Below are positions 43,251 to 51,021 of a DNA stretch of 64,000 nt, piece after piece (positions within the stretch are counted from its first letter, which is position 1; each line of letters starts with the position of its first letter). Origin of the DNA: Aestuariimicrobium soli (GTDB lineage Bacteria > Actinomycetota > Actinomycetes > Propionibacteriales > Propionibacteriaceae); assembly GCF_051192575.1 (NCBI RefSeq), contig NZ_JBPJSQ010000003.1:372001-436000 (forward strand). The letters run 5' to 3'. The position numbers were made by a program, and so were the translations under genes. The notes below the pieces were generated by a model. That model was given only the letters and a program-made list of their open reading frames with translations, was not told the DNA's origin and did not search any database.

Positions 43251-44639
43251 TCAGGAACGCGTGGTGATGTGCACGTGATCCTTGTGGTTGGCCGTGGCGC
43301 CACCCCGATCGGCCATCAGTCGCCAGCCCTCGGAGTCGCGGTCGCGGTTCCAGATGTGCTGGTCGAAGATGATGTATTGAATGTCGAGGCTGTTGGCGTT
43401 GGCGCGCGCCCACTTGGCGATCTCCCAGCCCTGCGCGTTGCCGCTGCTGGTGCTCCAACTGGGCAGCATCAGGTCGAGAGCGTGACCGCTGGGGTGATCG
43501 GGAATGGTGTCGGGGCGAATGCCGTAGATGGTCTTGATCTGCGGCCAGGTCGACCGCACCGTCACCAGCAGTTGGTAGGTGTTGTTCGGCAGCCCCACCA
43601 GACCGACCGATCCGCCATAGGTGGGGTCGAGGTTGCCGAGTGGCTTGGTCGAGCTCAGGTAACGAGCCGTCACCCAGCGCACGGCGCCCTGGTAGACGAT
43701 CTGCGCTCGTCCGTTCTGGACGACGCCGGTCACGCTGAGGGCGGTGCCGATGGGCACCTCGGTGATCGTCTTCGAGTCGGAGCCGGACGTGGTGCGGATG
43801 TCGAGGGCCGCCGTCGCGTACTGGGTGCCGATGATCTTCGGAAGCGTCGGCGTGGTCACCACCGGGCTGGTGCTGATCGGGGCCACGTAGTTGGCGTTGA
43901 CCCAGCGCAGGGCGCCCTGCCAGATGATCTCGACGACACCGGTGGCCTTCTTGCCGGTCAGGTTGAGAATGGTCCCCTTGGGAATGTCACCGAGCGAGGT
44001 GAAGTTGGTGCCCGACGACGTGCGGATCATCAGATCGGCGGTGGCTCGTCCCTGACTCTTGGCCGAGGGGGTCGAGACAGAACCGCTGCTGGTGCCGGGC
44101 GAGCCGAGCCACGCGGTGGCGACCCAGGCGCGTCCGTCCTGCCACTGGATCTGGCTGTAGCTGGCGTTCACCAATCCGGTGAGCGTGACGGTCGAGCCGC
44201 GCTGCAGCAGGCCGACCTTGCGGGAGGTCACGGTGGGGCCGGTGCGCACGTTCAGGGCCTCGGTCACGGTGCGGGTGCCGGTGGTGCCGGCTTGGCTGAC
44301 CGGGGCCGACTCGGTGGCGCGGACGCCCGTGAGGTAGTTGGCGGAGACCCACGCGGAGCGGCCGTTGAAGGTCACCGGCACCCAGCCGTTGCTGACCGGA
44401 CCGGTCTGCTTGACGGTGCCGCCCAGGTAGAGGACGCCGATGATCGGCGCCGTGGTGGAGGGCTTGGTGCGCACGTTCACGGCGGTGGTGGCGCGCAGGG
44501 TGCTGTAGTCGGCGATGGCCGACGGGCCGATGGCCACACTCGAGGCGGCGATCGCGCCGGCGAGGCCGAGTGCGGAGACGGCCAGGCGCAGGGGGCGCAG
44601 GCTGATTGGGCGGCGCAAGCTGACAGGGGGGCGCAGCAT
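43251..44639 (-). CDS. Secreted SH3b-repeat protein with M15-like peptidase domain
   Basis: The 462-residue precursor has a signal peptide (hydrophobic core about 17-34, ending SAIA), four bacterial SH3 repeats (each with NVRT/DIRT-type openings and a W-VN/WV-A-YL close), and a C-terminal catalytic domain with PSGHALDLM and KDHVHITTR, the metal-binding pattern of D,D-carboxypeptidase-like M15/ARB_07466 domains. It should bind and cut peptidoglycan outside the cell. A structured leader before it looks like a c-di-AMP riboswitch, a common control of actinobacterial wall hydrolases. GGAAGGAG precedes ATG 44639. Confidence 0.85.
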   Translation of the reverse strand: MLRPPVSLRRPISLRPLRLAVSALGLAGAIAASSVAIGPSAIADYSTLRATTAVNVRTKPSTTAPIIGVLYLGGTVKQTGPVSNGWVPVTFNGRSAWVSANYLTGVRATESAPVSQAGTTGTRTVTEALNVRTGPTVTSRKVGLLQRGSTVTLTGLVNASYSQIQWQDGRAWVATAWLGSPGTSSGSVSTPSAKSQGRATADLMIRTSSGTNFTSLGDIPKGTILNLTGKKATGVVEIIWQGALRWVNANYVAPISTSPVVTTPTLPKIIGTQYATAALDIRTTSGSDSKTITEVPIGTALSVTGVVQNGRAQIVYQGAVRWVTARYLSSTKPLGNLDPTYGGSVGLVGLPNNTYQLLVTVRSTWPQIKTIYGIRPDTIPDHPSGHALDLMLPSWSTSSGNAQGWEIAKWARANANSLDIQYIIFDQHIWNRDRDSEGWRLMADRGGATANHKDHVHITTRS

Positions 44640-44640
44640 G

Positions 44641-44805
44641 GTGGGGGCTCCTTCCGTGCGGCCTTCCCTGCCGCAGGTCAGTGCCGCCGACCGCAGGCGT
44701 CTTCCCCGGCGACAGGGCGCGCCCCGATCGGTCGGGGAGTGCACCGCCACCACGCCCCCCGTCCCCTGGGCGGGTGCCCGTGGGGACGAGTTCGGTCGTC
44801 GACGC
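44641..44805 (-). promoter_or_regulatory. Candidate c-di-AMP riboswitch (ydaO/yuaA type)
   Basis: The leader of the SH3b/peptidase gene is about 165 nt and highly structured. It opens with GACGACCGAACTCGTCCCC, pairs GTCCCC with GGGGAC, continues into GGGGGGCG, has GGTGCACTCCC, and ends with CTGACCTGCGG and GCACGGAAGGAG. The order CCGAAC / GGGGxC stem / GGGTGaaTCC-like / CAGCTAAC-like / GGAAGGAG is that of actinobacterial c-di-AMP switches before wall-hydrolase genes. The match to the conserved core is partial, judged by eye from memory of the family. Confidence 0.5.
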
Positions 44806-44809
44806 GAGC

Positions 44810-44838
44810 AAAGTAGGCCGCGCCGCATACCTCCACAA
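44810..44838 (-). promoter_or_regulatory. Promoter of the SH3b/peptidase gene
   Basis: Minus-strand TTGTGG (44838-44833) and TACTTT (44815-44810) are exactly 17 bp apart. Transcription would begin near 44803, giving the long leader described. TGTCGGCTTG occurs twice just upstream, as a possible activator site. Confidence 0.6.
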
Positions 44839-44839
44839 G

Positions 44840-45086
44840 CCGACAATTTCGAGGGGGACTACGACCGCAAGCCGACATGCCGTGAAATGCCCAAAAACTA
44901 CGCCAATGTCATTTTGGGGGCGCGGGAGGGTGCGCCGTGGGTCGTGAAACGCAGTGTGGCAAGGTGGGATGCCGTGTTTGCCCGGTGGCGTGGGGGTGCG
45001 GTTCGCTGAGCAAAACCTGAGAGTTGCCCGGGGTCAGCTCGGGGTGGTCACGCGTGGCGCGCCGGGGTGAAGTCTTGATTGACAGT
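44840..45086. other. Intergenic stretch, no gene seen
   Basis: About 245 bp with no convincing frame. CCCAAAA (44889) and TTTTGGGG (44911) form a loose inverted repeat 15 bp apart. The rest carries no recognised signal. Confidence 0.4.
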
Positions 45087-45809
45087 TCACTGTTCGGTCG
45101 AGGGTTCCTCGGGAGGGTCGACGGGGACGACGGTGGTGCTCCCGGCATCGGCGCTCACCCACGCCGCGCGTCCGTAGGCGGAGTGCGGCACGTAGCCGGC
45201 CTGCAGGTCGGACCGCTGGACCACGGTGGCGCCGGTGGTGGTGGCGAGGCGGTCGAGATCCTCGTCGGCGAGCACGAGGGTGCCCGCGTCGAGGATGCCC
45301 TGCCGCACGTTGACGGTGACCAGGTCGACCACCTCGGGGTCGATGGCGGACGACGCGAGCACGAGCGGTTCCTTGCTCCGGGCCGCGCGCTCGAGGGTCT
45401 GCATGGCCTCCTGCGGGGAGCCGATGCCGTCGCGCACGACGAGGAACAACGGGTGGGTGAGCACCATGGCCCGCCGGTCGGGTGCCGCCGGGTCGGTGCG
45501 GGTCGCCTGACGGGGGTCGGCGAGGCCGGTGGTCAAGTGCAGGGTGGCCGGAGAGGTGCTCGCCGCGGCCAGGGCGGAGGCCTCGTCCGGGGTGAGGGGG
45601 ACGGGCGTGACCGCGCTGCGCTCGAGCTCGTCGGCGCTGACGTAGTCGGGCGTGGGGAGCGGCTCGCCGTCGGGGGTCTCGCTGGTGGGCGGGGACGACA
45701 GCTCGCGGTCGGCGCGGCGCTTGGACCGCCAGTCGACCAGGGCGGCCACGGTCAGGACGAGCAGCCCGACCGCGAGGATGGCGAGGACTCCCTGGACGGT
45801 GCTGGTCAT
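45087..45809 (-). CDS. Membrane-anchored protein resembling the GroEL apical domain
   Basis: The 240-residue protein has one N-terminal membrane segment (6-25), a disordered Pro/Thr-rich stretch (about 35-110) and a C-terminal domain (116-228). That domain follows the GroEL apical segment in order: HPLFLVVRDGIGSPQEAM, LERAARSKEPLVLAS, IDPEVVDLVTVNVRQG, TTGATVV and YGRAAWVSADAGSTTVV. Compare GroEL DPYILL, PLLIIAEDVEGEAL, LVVNKLRG, GGTVISEE and LGxAKRVVxxKDxTTI. There are no equatorial ATPase domains, so it cannot be a chaperonin. Function is unknown; substrate holding or scaffolding is a guess. TAGGCT sits 6 nt before ATG. Confidence 0.65.
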   Translation of the reverse strand: MTSTVQGVLAILAVGLLVLTVAALVDWRSKRRADRELSSPPTSETPDGEPLPTPDYVSADELERSAVTPVPLTPDEASALAAASTSPATLHLTTGLADPRQATRTDPAAPDRRAMVLTHPLFLVVRDGIGSPQEAMQTLERAARSKEPLVLASSAIDPEVVDLVTVNVRQGILDAGTLVLADEDLDRLATTTGATVVQRSDLQAGYVPHSAYGRAAWVSADAGSTTVVPVDPPEEPSTEQ

Positions 45810-45815
45810 GGGACG

Positions 45816-45821
45816 AGCCTA
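45816..45821 (-). promoter_or_regulatory. -10 box TAGGCT, leaderless start of the GroEL-like gene
   Basis: Minus-strand TAGGCT is followed by 6 nt and ATG 45809. It lies in the 43-bp gap after the next minus-strand gene. Confidence 0.6.
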
Positions 45822-45852
45822 CGTGGCGTGGTCTTCGTAGCGGCCGACAGGG

Positions 45853-46527
45853 TCAGCCCCAACGCCGGTGCACCTCGTCCTCGAGGATCTCGCTGAGCGC
45901 GCCGCGGGTGTCGATGCAGGTCTTGACGCCGCGCCCGAAGCTCGCGTAGGACAACCCGGGGACGAGGGCGCCGAGCCCCCGCTCGAGCCGCCCCACCCGG
46001 CGGGCGATCCGGGTCACCTCGGCCACGAACTTCGCATCGTCGTGGTGGGCCGCGCTCTCCTCGAGCTGGCGCACGAGCATGGTGAGGTCCTTCTGGGTGT
46101 TCGAGAGCGAGACCGCGGAGCGGGGGTCGTCCTCGATGGTGTGGGAGGCGAGCCAGTAGGCATTCGAGTCCCCGAACGTGGGCAGCTGGCTGTGCGCGAG
46201 GTCGAAGGAGGTGATCGAGGGCGGATCCACCCGAGGTGGTGGCGCGGGTTGCGGCTCGGGTTCGGGGGGCGCCATGCCGAGTTCCTTCTCGAGGGCGGCG
46301 ATGCGGGCCGGGTCTGCGCGATGGAGCTCCTCGGGTTGCGGCTCGGCTCGCTGGCGCGCGCTCCACGCCGCGGTCGGCGCGAGAATGGGCCACGCCACCG
46401 CCCAGCCGAGGGTCGACCCGAGTCCGGATCGGGCGCGTTCCTCGCTCGGGACGAGCACCTGCCGGATCGCCTGGCCGACGCCGACCCAGACGGCCCCGAT
46501 CGCCAGGTACAGCACCAGTGCGGGCAT
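45853..46527 (-). CDS. Hypothetical protein with N-terminal membrane segments, 224 aa
   Basis: I do not recognise the family. Residues 1-20 and about 38-55 are hydrophobic (LVLYLAIGAVWVGVGQAI, then a WAVAWPILAPTAAW stretch), followed by a charged linker with a Pro/Glu-rich part (PPEPEPQPAPPP) and a helical C-terminal domain. AGGAGGAGGC lies just before ATG 46527. It is 43 bp upstream of the GroEL-apical-like gene on the same strand; both are membrane-anchored and may work together. Confidence 0.6.
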   Translation of the reverse strand: MPALVLYLAIGAVWVGVGQAIRQVLVPSEERARSGLGSTLGWAVAWPILAPTAAWSARQRAEPQPEELHRADPARIAALEKELGMAPPEPEPQPAPPPRVDPPSITSFDLAHSQLPTFGDSNAYWLASHTIEDDPRSAVSLSNTQKDLTMLVRQLEESAAHHDDAKFVAEVTRIARRVGRLERGLGALVPGLSYASFGRGVKTCIDTRGALSEILEDEVHRRWG

Positions 46528-46620
46528 CTGCCTCCTCCTCTCGAGAACAGGTCTATCGCGGGGCCATGACAGTTTGTGGCTCATGCCGCCAGCGGACGAT
46601 GGCGCCGCTCGCCTGGTCAC

Positions 46621-47148
46621 TCACAGCCGGGAAGGCCAATCGAAGGCGCCCCTCACCCGGGCCACGGCCTGGTCGGCCGTCACGGCGGCATCGAACTCGA
46701 CCTCGTGCACTCCGGACAGCGGGTCGTGATCGGTCCACCACCTACGCATCAGGTCGGGACCGTACTCGGCGGCCTGGGGCTTGGTGGCATGGCGACGAAC
46801 CGTCTCGTCGAAGCTCAACTCCCACCGGAATGCCGCCGATGTTCCCGCGTGGTCGGCGACCAACGCGCGCAGCATGACGCCGTAGTACGGGGCGTGCAAG
46901 ATGCCTTCGACCACCACGTGAAAGCCAGCATCCAGCGCATGCCGGGCCACCGTGTCGATCAGGCTGATGGCGGGATTGTCCGGACCATCGCCCACCTTCA
47001 ACACTTCGCGCCTCAGCAGATCCTGGCCCACGACCGCCACCATGCCCTTGGGGAAGGACTCCTGTACCCGGCGGGCCACCGTCGACTTGCCCGAGGCCGA
47101 GTTTCCCCGCAAGAGGACCAGCCTCGTCCGCTCGCTGCCACATCGCAT
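46621..47148 (-). CDS. P-loop kinase-like protein
   Basis: The 175-residue protein has a Walker A motif GNSASGKST at residues 15-23, a lid-like KPQAAEYGPDLMRRWW region and an Asp in GQDLLRREVL that can act in catalysis. The pattern is that of zeta-toxin/chloramphenicol-phosphotransferase-like small kinases (AAA_33 type). The substrate is unknown, and no antitoxin gene is adjacent. TACGGT 6 nt before the ATG gives a leaderless start. Confidence 0.78.
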   Translation of the reverse strand: MRCGSERTRLVLLRGNSASGKSTVARRVQESFPKGMVAVVGQDLLRREVLKVGDGPDNPAISLIDTVARHALDAGFHVVVEGILHAPYYGVMLRALVADHAGTSAAFRWELSFDETVRRHATKPQAAEYGPDLMRRWWTDHDPLSGVHEVEFDAAVTADQAVARVRGAFDWPSRL

Positions 47149-47154
47149 CGGCGC

Positions 47155-47160
47155 ACCGTA
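47155..47160 (-). promoter_or_regulatory. -10 box TACGGT, leaderless start of the P-loop kinase gene
   Basis: Minus-strand TACGGT is followed by 6 nt and ATG 47148. Confidence 0.55.
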
Positions 47161-47287
47161 TCAGGCTGCGGACACCAGATCGCGGCGCGGGCTGAGGGCG
47201 CGGTCGGCTGGGGAGGGTGAAGTGGGCGAACGTCCCCGGGAGGATCCAGCCCTTCCCCCCGCCCTCGTCCGGGCGCATGATGACCCC

Positions 47288-47875
47288 ATGTTCCTGACCC
47301 AGACGGACGAGGCCACCGCCACCGGTGCCGTCGCTGATTACTTCGCCTCGCAACGCAAGAGTTGGGGGTTCCTGCCCAACTACGCCCAGTGCTTCACCAC
47401 CCGCCCCGACGTCGCCCAGGCGTGGGCCACGCTCAACCTCACCATCCGCAACGGCATGGACCGCCGCCGCTTCGAACTCGCCACCATCGCCGCCGCACGC
47501 GCCCGGCGCTCGACCTACTGCACCGCCGCCCACTCCACCTTCCTGCGCGACGTCTGCGGCGACGAGGCGACGCTGGATTCCCTGGCGGACGACCCGACCG
47601 GCGCCTCGCTCGACCCGGTCGATGCCGCGGTCGTCCGGTTCGCCGCGCAGGTCGCGGGCGACGCCTCGTCCGTGGTGCAGGACGACGTCGACGCGCTCCT
47701 CGCCCTGGGACTCACCGAGGCCGACGTCGCCGACATCGTCTTCGCGGCCGCGGCGCGCGCGTTCTTCACCGCGGTGCTCGACGGTCTCGGCGCCCAACTC
47801 GACGAACAGACGGCCGCCTCGCTGGGGCCGCGGCTGCTCTCCTGGGTTGTCGTCGGACGTCCGCCCGCTGGCTAG
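47288..47875 (+). CDS. Carboxymuconolactone decarboxylase/AhpD-like protein
   Basis: The 195-residue protein is an all-helical AhpD/CMD-type fold: FLPNYAQCFTTRPDVAQAW, then MDRRRFELATIAAARARRSTYCTAAHS. In peroxidase members the motif is CxxC followed by H; here only the second cysteine and the histidine remain (STYCTAAH), so classic disulfide peroxidase chemistry is doubtful. ATG 47288 is the likely start; the frame is open further upstream. The stop codon TAG is also the first half of the next gene's -10 box. Confidence 0.75.
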   Translation: MFLTQTDEATATGAVADYFASQRKSWGFLPNYAQCFTTRPDVAQAWATLNLTIRNGMDRRRFELATIAAARARRSTYCTAAHSTFLRDVCGDEATLDSLADDPTGASLDPVDAAVVRFAAQVAGDASSVVQDDVDALLALGLTEADVADIVFAAAARAFFTAVLDGLGAQLDEQTAASLGPRLLSWVVVGRPPAG

Positions 47876-47878
47876 GGT
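47873..47878 (+). promoter_or_regulatory. -10 box TAGGGT overlapping a stop codon
   Basis: TAGGGT is followed by 6 nt and GTG 47885. Its first three bases are the stop codon of the AhpD-like gene. Confidence 0.65.
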
Positions 47879-47884
47879 GGTTGC

Positions 47885-48706
47885 GTGGACACAGACACCT
47901 CCAGTTCGACCCGCATCGCCGTCCTGATCGACTGCGACAACGTCTCGCCCAAGCACATCGGCGCCGTGCTCGAGGAGCTCGCCAGCTACGGCGTCCCCAC
48001 GGTCAAGCGTGCCTACGGCGACTGGACGACCACCCAGCTGACCGGGTGGAAGCACGAGTTGGTGCGCAACGCGATCCAGCCGGTGCAGCAGTTCCAGAAC
48101 ACCGTCGGCAAGAACTCAACCGACTCCGCGCTCATCATCGACGCCATGGACCTCTTGTGGCAGGGCAACGTCGAGGCCTTCGCCATCGTCTCCAGCGACT
48201 CCGACTTCACGCGCCTGGCCACCCGCCTGCGCGAATCGGGCAAGCGCGTCTTCGGGCTCGGCCGCCGCAAGACCCCCGAGTCGCTGCGCCGCGCCGTCGA
48301 CCAGTTCATCTTCCTCGAAGTGCTCGCCGAACAGAACACCGCGGACGACCCGGCCCCCGACCAGGCGGTGGCCCCGACGCCCGCGGCGGCCGATGAGGGC
48401 GGTGCCGCCGGACCGGAGTCAGCTCCGGAGGGGCGGACGATCAACCTGCAGAGCGCACTCACCAAGGCCATCAACGCCACCTCGGGTGATGACGGCTGGA
48501 GCGGACTCGGGCCGGTGGGGCAGCACCTCAGCCGCGCCCACGCCGACTTCGACCCGCGCGACTTCGGGCACGCCAAGCTCAGTTCTTTGGTGGACGAGCA
48601 GCCCTACCTCGAGACGCGCACCGAGGGCAGTCGGCGGCAGGTGAGGCTCAGGCAGAAGCGCGCCACCCGCAAGGCGCCGGCGAAGAAGACCACGAAGGCG
48701 ACCTGA
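47885..48706 (+). CDS. NYN-domain (LabA-like) protein with LOTUS/OST-HTH domain
   Basis: The 273-residue protein has an N-terminal NYN/PIN-like nuclease domain with the acidic cluster LIDCDNV, STDSALIIDAMDLLW and SSDSDFTRLA, an Ala/Pro-rich linker (about 153-180), and a C-terminal LOTUS/OST-HTH domain (about 183-255) that binds RNA, ending in a Lys-rich tail. It is probably a single-stranded RNA endonuclease; the target is unknown. The GTG start follows from the -10 box. Confidence 0.87.
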   Translation: MDTDTSSSTRIAVLIDCDNVSPKHIGAVLEELASYGVPTVKRAYGDWTTTQLTGWKHELVRNAIQPVQQFQNTVGKNSTDSALIIDAMDLLWQGNVEAFAIVSSDSDFTRLATRLRESGKRVFGLGRRKTPESLRRAVDQFIFLEVLAEQNTADDPAPDQAVAPTPAAADEGGAAGPESAPEGRTINLQSALTKAINATSGDDGWSGLGPVGQHLSRAHADFDPRDFGHAKLSSLVDEQPYLETRTEGSRRQVRLRQKRATRKAPAKKTTKAT

Positions 48707-48713
48707 CCTCCCC

Positions 48714-50864
48714 TCAGCCCTCGACGGCCAGCACCGTCAACCCCCACGGCCCCAGGTCGAGCGTCGTGCCGCCGGGCACGTCGGCATCGGCGCGCAGGTC
48801 ATGGGAGGCCACCGGAACCAGACACGTGGCCGCCACCGGCGCCCAGTTGTGCGCGAAGACGACCCGTCGTCCGCCCTCGACCGCTCCGGACATCAGCGTG
48901 ACCGACGACGGGCGCGTCCACTCGGCGAAGCGGGGCGTGATGGTCTGGGCGAACAGGGCCCTCGCCAGGGCCGGGTCCGGCAGGGTGCCGACGTGGGTCA
49001 CCCGACCCTCGCCGGCGATCGCGCGGGTGACGGCGGGGAAGCGCTCGAGGAAGGGGTGCCGGTAGGTCGCCAGCACCTCGGCGTGGTCGACGATCAGGCC
49101 GTCCGCCCAAGCCAGGGCGCGGGCGTCGCCGGGTGTCTCGAACCCGTCGACACCGGCGACGGGAACCGGCTGGGCCAGCGTCGAGAACTCTTCGTAGTGC
49201 ACCCCGGCCACGTCCGCGAGCACACCCGGGGCCACGGTCAGTCGCGCCCGCGCCTCGTCGTCGGCATACCCCGTGCGCGGCCCGAGCACCAGGTGCCCGC
49301 CGGCGCGCGCGTAGTCGGCGAGCAACCCCAGCAGCGCGTCGTCGGCCACGTAGAGACCCGCGGCCACCAGCATCGGGAAGCGCTTGACCAGCTCGGACGC
49401 CGACCACCCCATCACCTGCTCGACGTGCACGATGCGGGCCTGGCCACCCGCCTCGAGCACGCCCCGGTGGAAGGCATTGACGGCGTCGGTGTAGGCATCG
49501 GGATTGCGCGGGGCGTACCCCCGGGCACCCTCGCGGCCGATCCACGGAGGCTGGAAGTCGAGCCCGTGCTTGGCGTCGTTCGACCACAGCAGGGCCACAT
49601 CGGCGTCGGGCTCGTAGCCGCGCAACGTCGCGCCGAGGGTGCCCAGCAGCGATCCCAGTTCCGACACCTCGGAATAGATGCGCCCGGGCACCTGACTGTG
49701 CGGGAGCACGCCCATCCAAGAGGTCTCGGTGCCGAAATGCAGTGTGTGCCAGTGCCAGTACTCGATCATCGCCGCCCCGCGCGAGACCAGCGCGGTGCCC
49801 GCCTGCAGCAGCTGCCCGGGGTAGGGCGGCAAATGGTGGGACGAGCCGCCGATCGACTGGGCATTGGTCTCGGTCACCCAGAACCGCTCCTGGCGCACCC
49901 CGAAGCTGCGGTCGGCGAGCTCGAACAACCCGTGCACGCCCGTGCGGATCCACGGCTGGGGGCGCTCGAGTTCCAGCGAGGCATCGAGATGGTCCTGCAT
50001 GGCGTAGTAGGGATTGGTCGCGGTCAGGTCGAGACCAGCGGCCAACTCGACCTCGTCCATCGCTGGCCGGTCGAACGAGATGCAGGTGGTGACCACCTGG
50101 CCGGGCCGCGCATACTCCCGGACGATGTCGGCCTGCCAGCCGATGTAGTCGGTGATCACCTCGTCCTGGAAGCGGCGCCAGGCCAGGTCGTACTGCGGCT
50201 GGGCATTGCCGTCGGGGCGCCACAGGTCGGCGAAGTCGGTGATGCGGTGCGACCAGTAGACGAGACCCCACTCGTCCGAGAGCCGCTCCGGCGTGCCGTA
50301 CCTCCGCTCGAGCCAGGCCAGGAACTGCCGGAAGGTGCCCTCGTTGTGCAACAGCATCGCGCCCGGCTCGTTGTCGACCTGGTAACCGATGACGGCCTGA
50401 TGGTCGGCGTAGCGGCTGACGACCTGGCGGATCACGCGCTCGGCGTGGGTGAGGAAGTCGGGGTGGGTGACGTCCACCTCCTGCCGGGCTCCCCAGGGGT
50501 GCCGCACGCCGGTCGCGCCCTCGCCGGCGATCTCGGGGTGCTTGCTGACCAGCCACATCGGCACCGCGTAGGTGGGGGTGCCGAGCACGACGTCGATGCC
50601 GCGCGCCTTCGCCCCGTCGAGCGTCGGCTGCAACCAGTCGAGGTCGAACTCACCGTCGCGAGGCTCCCAGGTCGACCACACCGACTCGCCGACCCGAATC
50701 ACGGTGAAGCCAGCAGCCTTCATCAGATCGAGGTCGCGGTCGAGATCGAGTCGTGGCTGGTACTCGGGGTAGTAGGCGGCGCCGAAGCGCAGGCGATCAT
50801 TCAGGCGATCGCTCCGGTGGGCTTCGGGGTCCAGGGGTTCAGGGGTGGGAGCAGCGCTGGTCAC
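48714..50864 (-). CDS. GH42 beta-galactosidase
   Basis: The 716-residue enzyme has the full family 42 layout: TIM barrel, trimerisation domain and C-terminal beta domain. The barrel opens with FGAAYYPEYQP; the acid/base is E166 in YQVDNEPG and the nucleophile is E332 in FWVTETNAQS. It cleaves beta-galactosides inside the cell, often galacto-oligosaccharides rather than lactose. There is no signal peptide. TAGGCT lies 6 nt before GTG 50864. The window's left edge holds the tail of another GH42. Confidence 0.93.
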   Translation of the reverse strand: MTSAAPTPEPLDPEAHRSDRLNDRLRFGAAYYPEYQPRLDLDRDLDLMKAAGFTVIRVGESVWSTWEPRDGEFDLDWLQPTLDGAKARGIDVVLGTPTYAVPMWLVSKHPEIAGEGATGVRHPWGARQEVDVTHPDFLTHAERVIRQVVSRYADHQAVIGYQVDNEPGAMLLHNEGTFRQFLAWLERRYGTPERLSDEWGLVYWSHRITDFADLWRPDGNAQPQYDLAWRRFQDEVITDYIGWQADIVREYARPGQVVTTCISFDRPAMDEVELAAGLDLTATNPYYAMQDHLDASLELERPQPWIRTGVHGLFELADRSFGVRQERFWVTETNAQSIGGSSHHLPPYPGQLLQAGTALVSRGAAMIEYWHWHTLHFGTETSWMGVLPHSQVPGRIYSEVSELGSLLGTLGATLRGYEPDADVALLWSNDAKHGLDFQPPWIGREGARGYAPRNPDAYTDAVNAFHRGVLEAGGQARIVHVEQVMGWSASELVKRFPMLVAAGLYVADDALLGLLADYARAGGHLVLGPRTGYADDEARARLTVAPGVLADVAGVHYEEFSTLAQPVPVAGVDGFETPGDARALAWADGLIVDHAEVLATYRHPFLERFPAVTRAIAGEGRVTHVGTLPDPALARALFAQTITPRFAEWTRPSSVTLMSGAVEGGRRVVFAHNWAPVAATCLVPVASHDLRADADVPGGTTLDLGPWGLTVLAVEG

Positions 50865-50870
50865 CCGATC

Positions 50871-50876
50871 AGCCTA
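50871..50876 (-). promoter_or_regulatory. -10 box TAGGCT, leaderless start of the GH42 gene
   Basis: Minus-strand TAGGCT is followed by 6 nt and GTG 50864. Confidence 0.62.
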
Positions 50877-50915
50877 GGCAGCGCCATCGGGGCGGTGGGG
50901 CTCGTCCACGCGAGT

Positions 50916-50989
50916 GCCAAAAGTCGGTTCCCGTTGCTCTGGCAGGCCTGCACGGGGCCCGATCGGCCAACTGGAACCGAGTTCTGGTT
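50916..50989. repeat. Long intergenic near-palindrome, family A copy 2
   Basis: The left arm (50916-50939, with GTCGGTTCCCGTTG) and right arm (50965-50989, CAACTGGAACCGAGTTCTGG) are imperfect inverted copies. Both match the arms of the element at 4759-4838 (consensus CCAGAACTCGGTTCC-GTTGG). The centre holds GCAGGCCTGC and GGGCCC palindromes. It lies between the MFS gene and the GH42 gene on the same strand. Confidence 0.7.
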
Positions 50990-51021
50990 CGCCGCCGCAC
51001 CAGACTTCAGCCGCCCAGACT

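Noticed and set aside
44889..44918. CCCAAAA / TTTTGGGG inverted repeat
   Set aside because: Loosely spaced, short arms, and no nearby start it could regulate convincingly.
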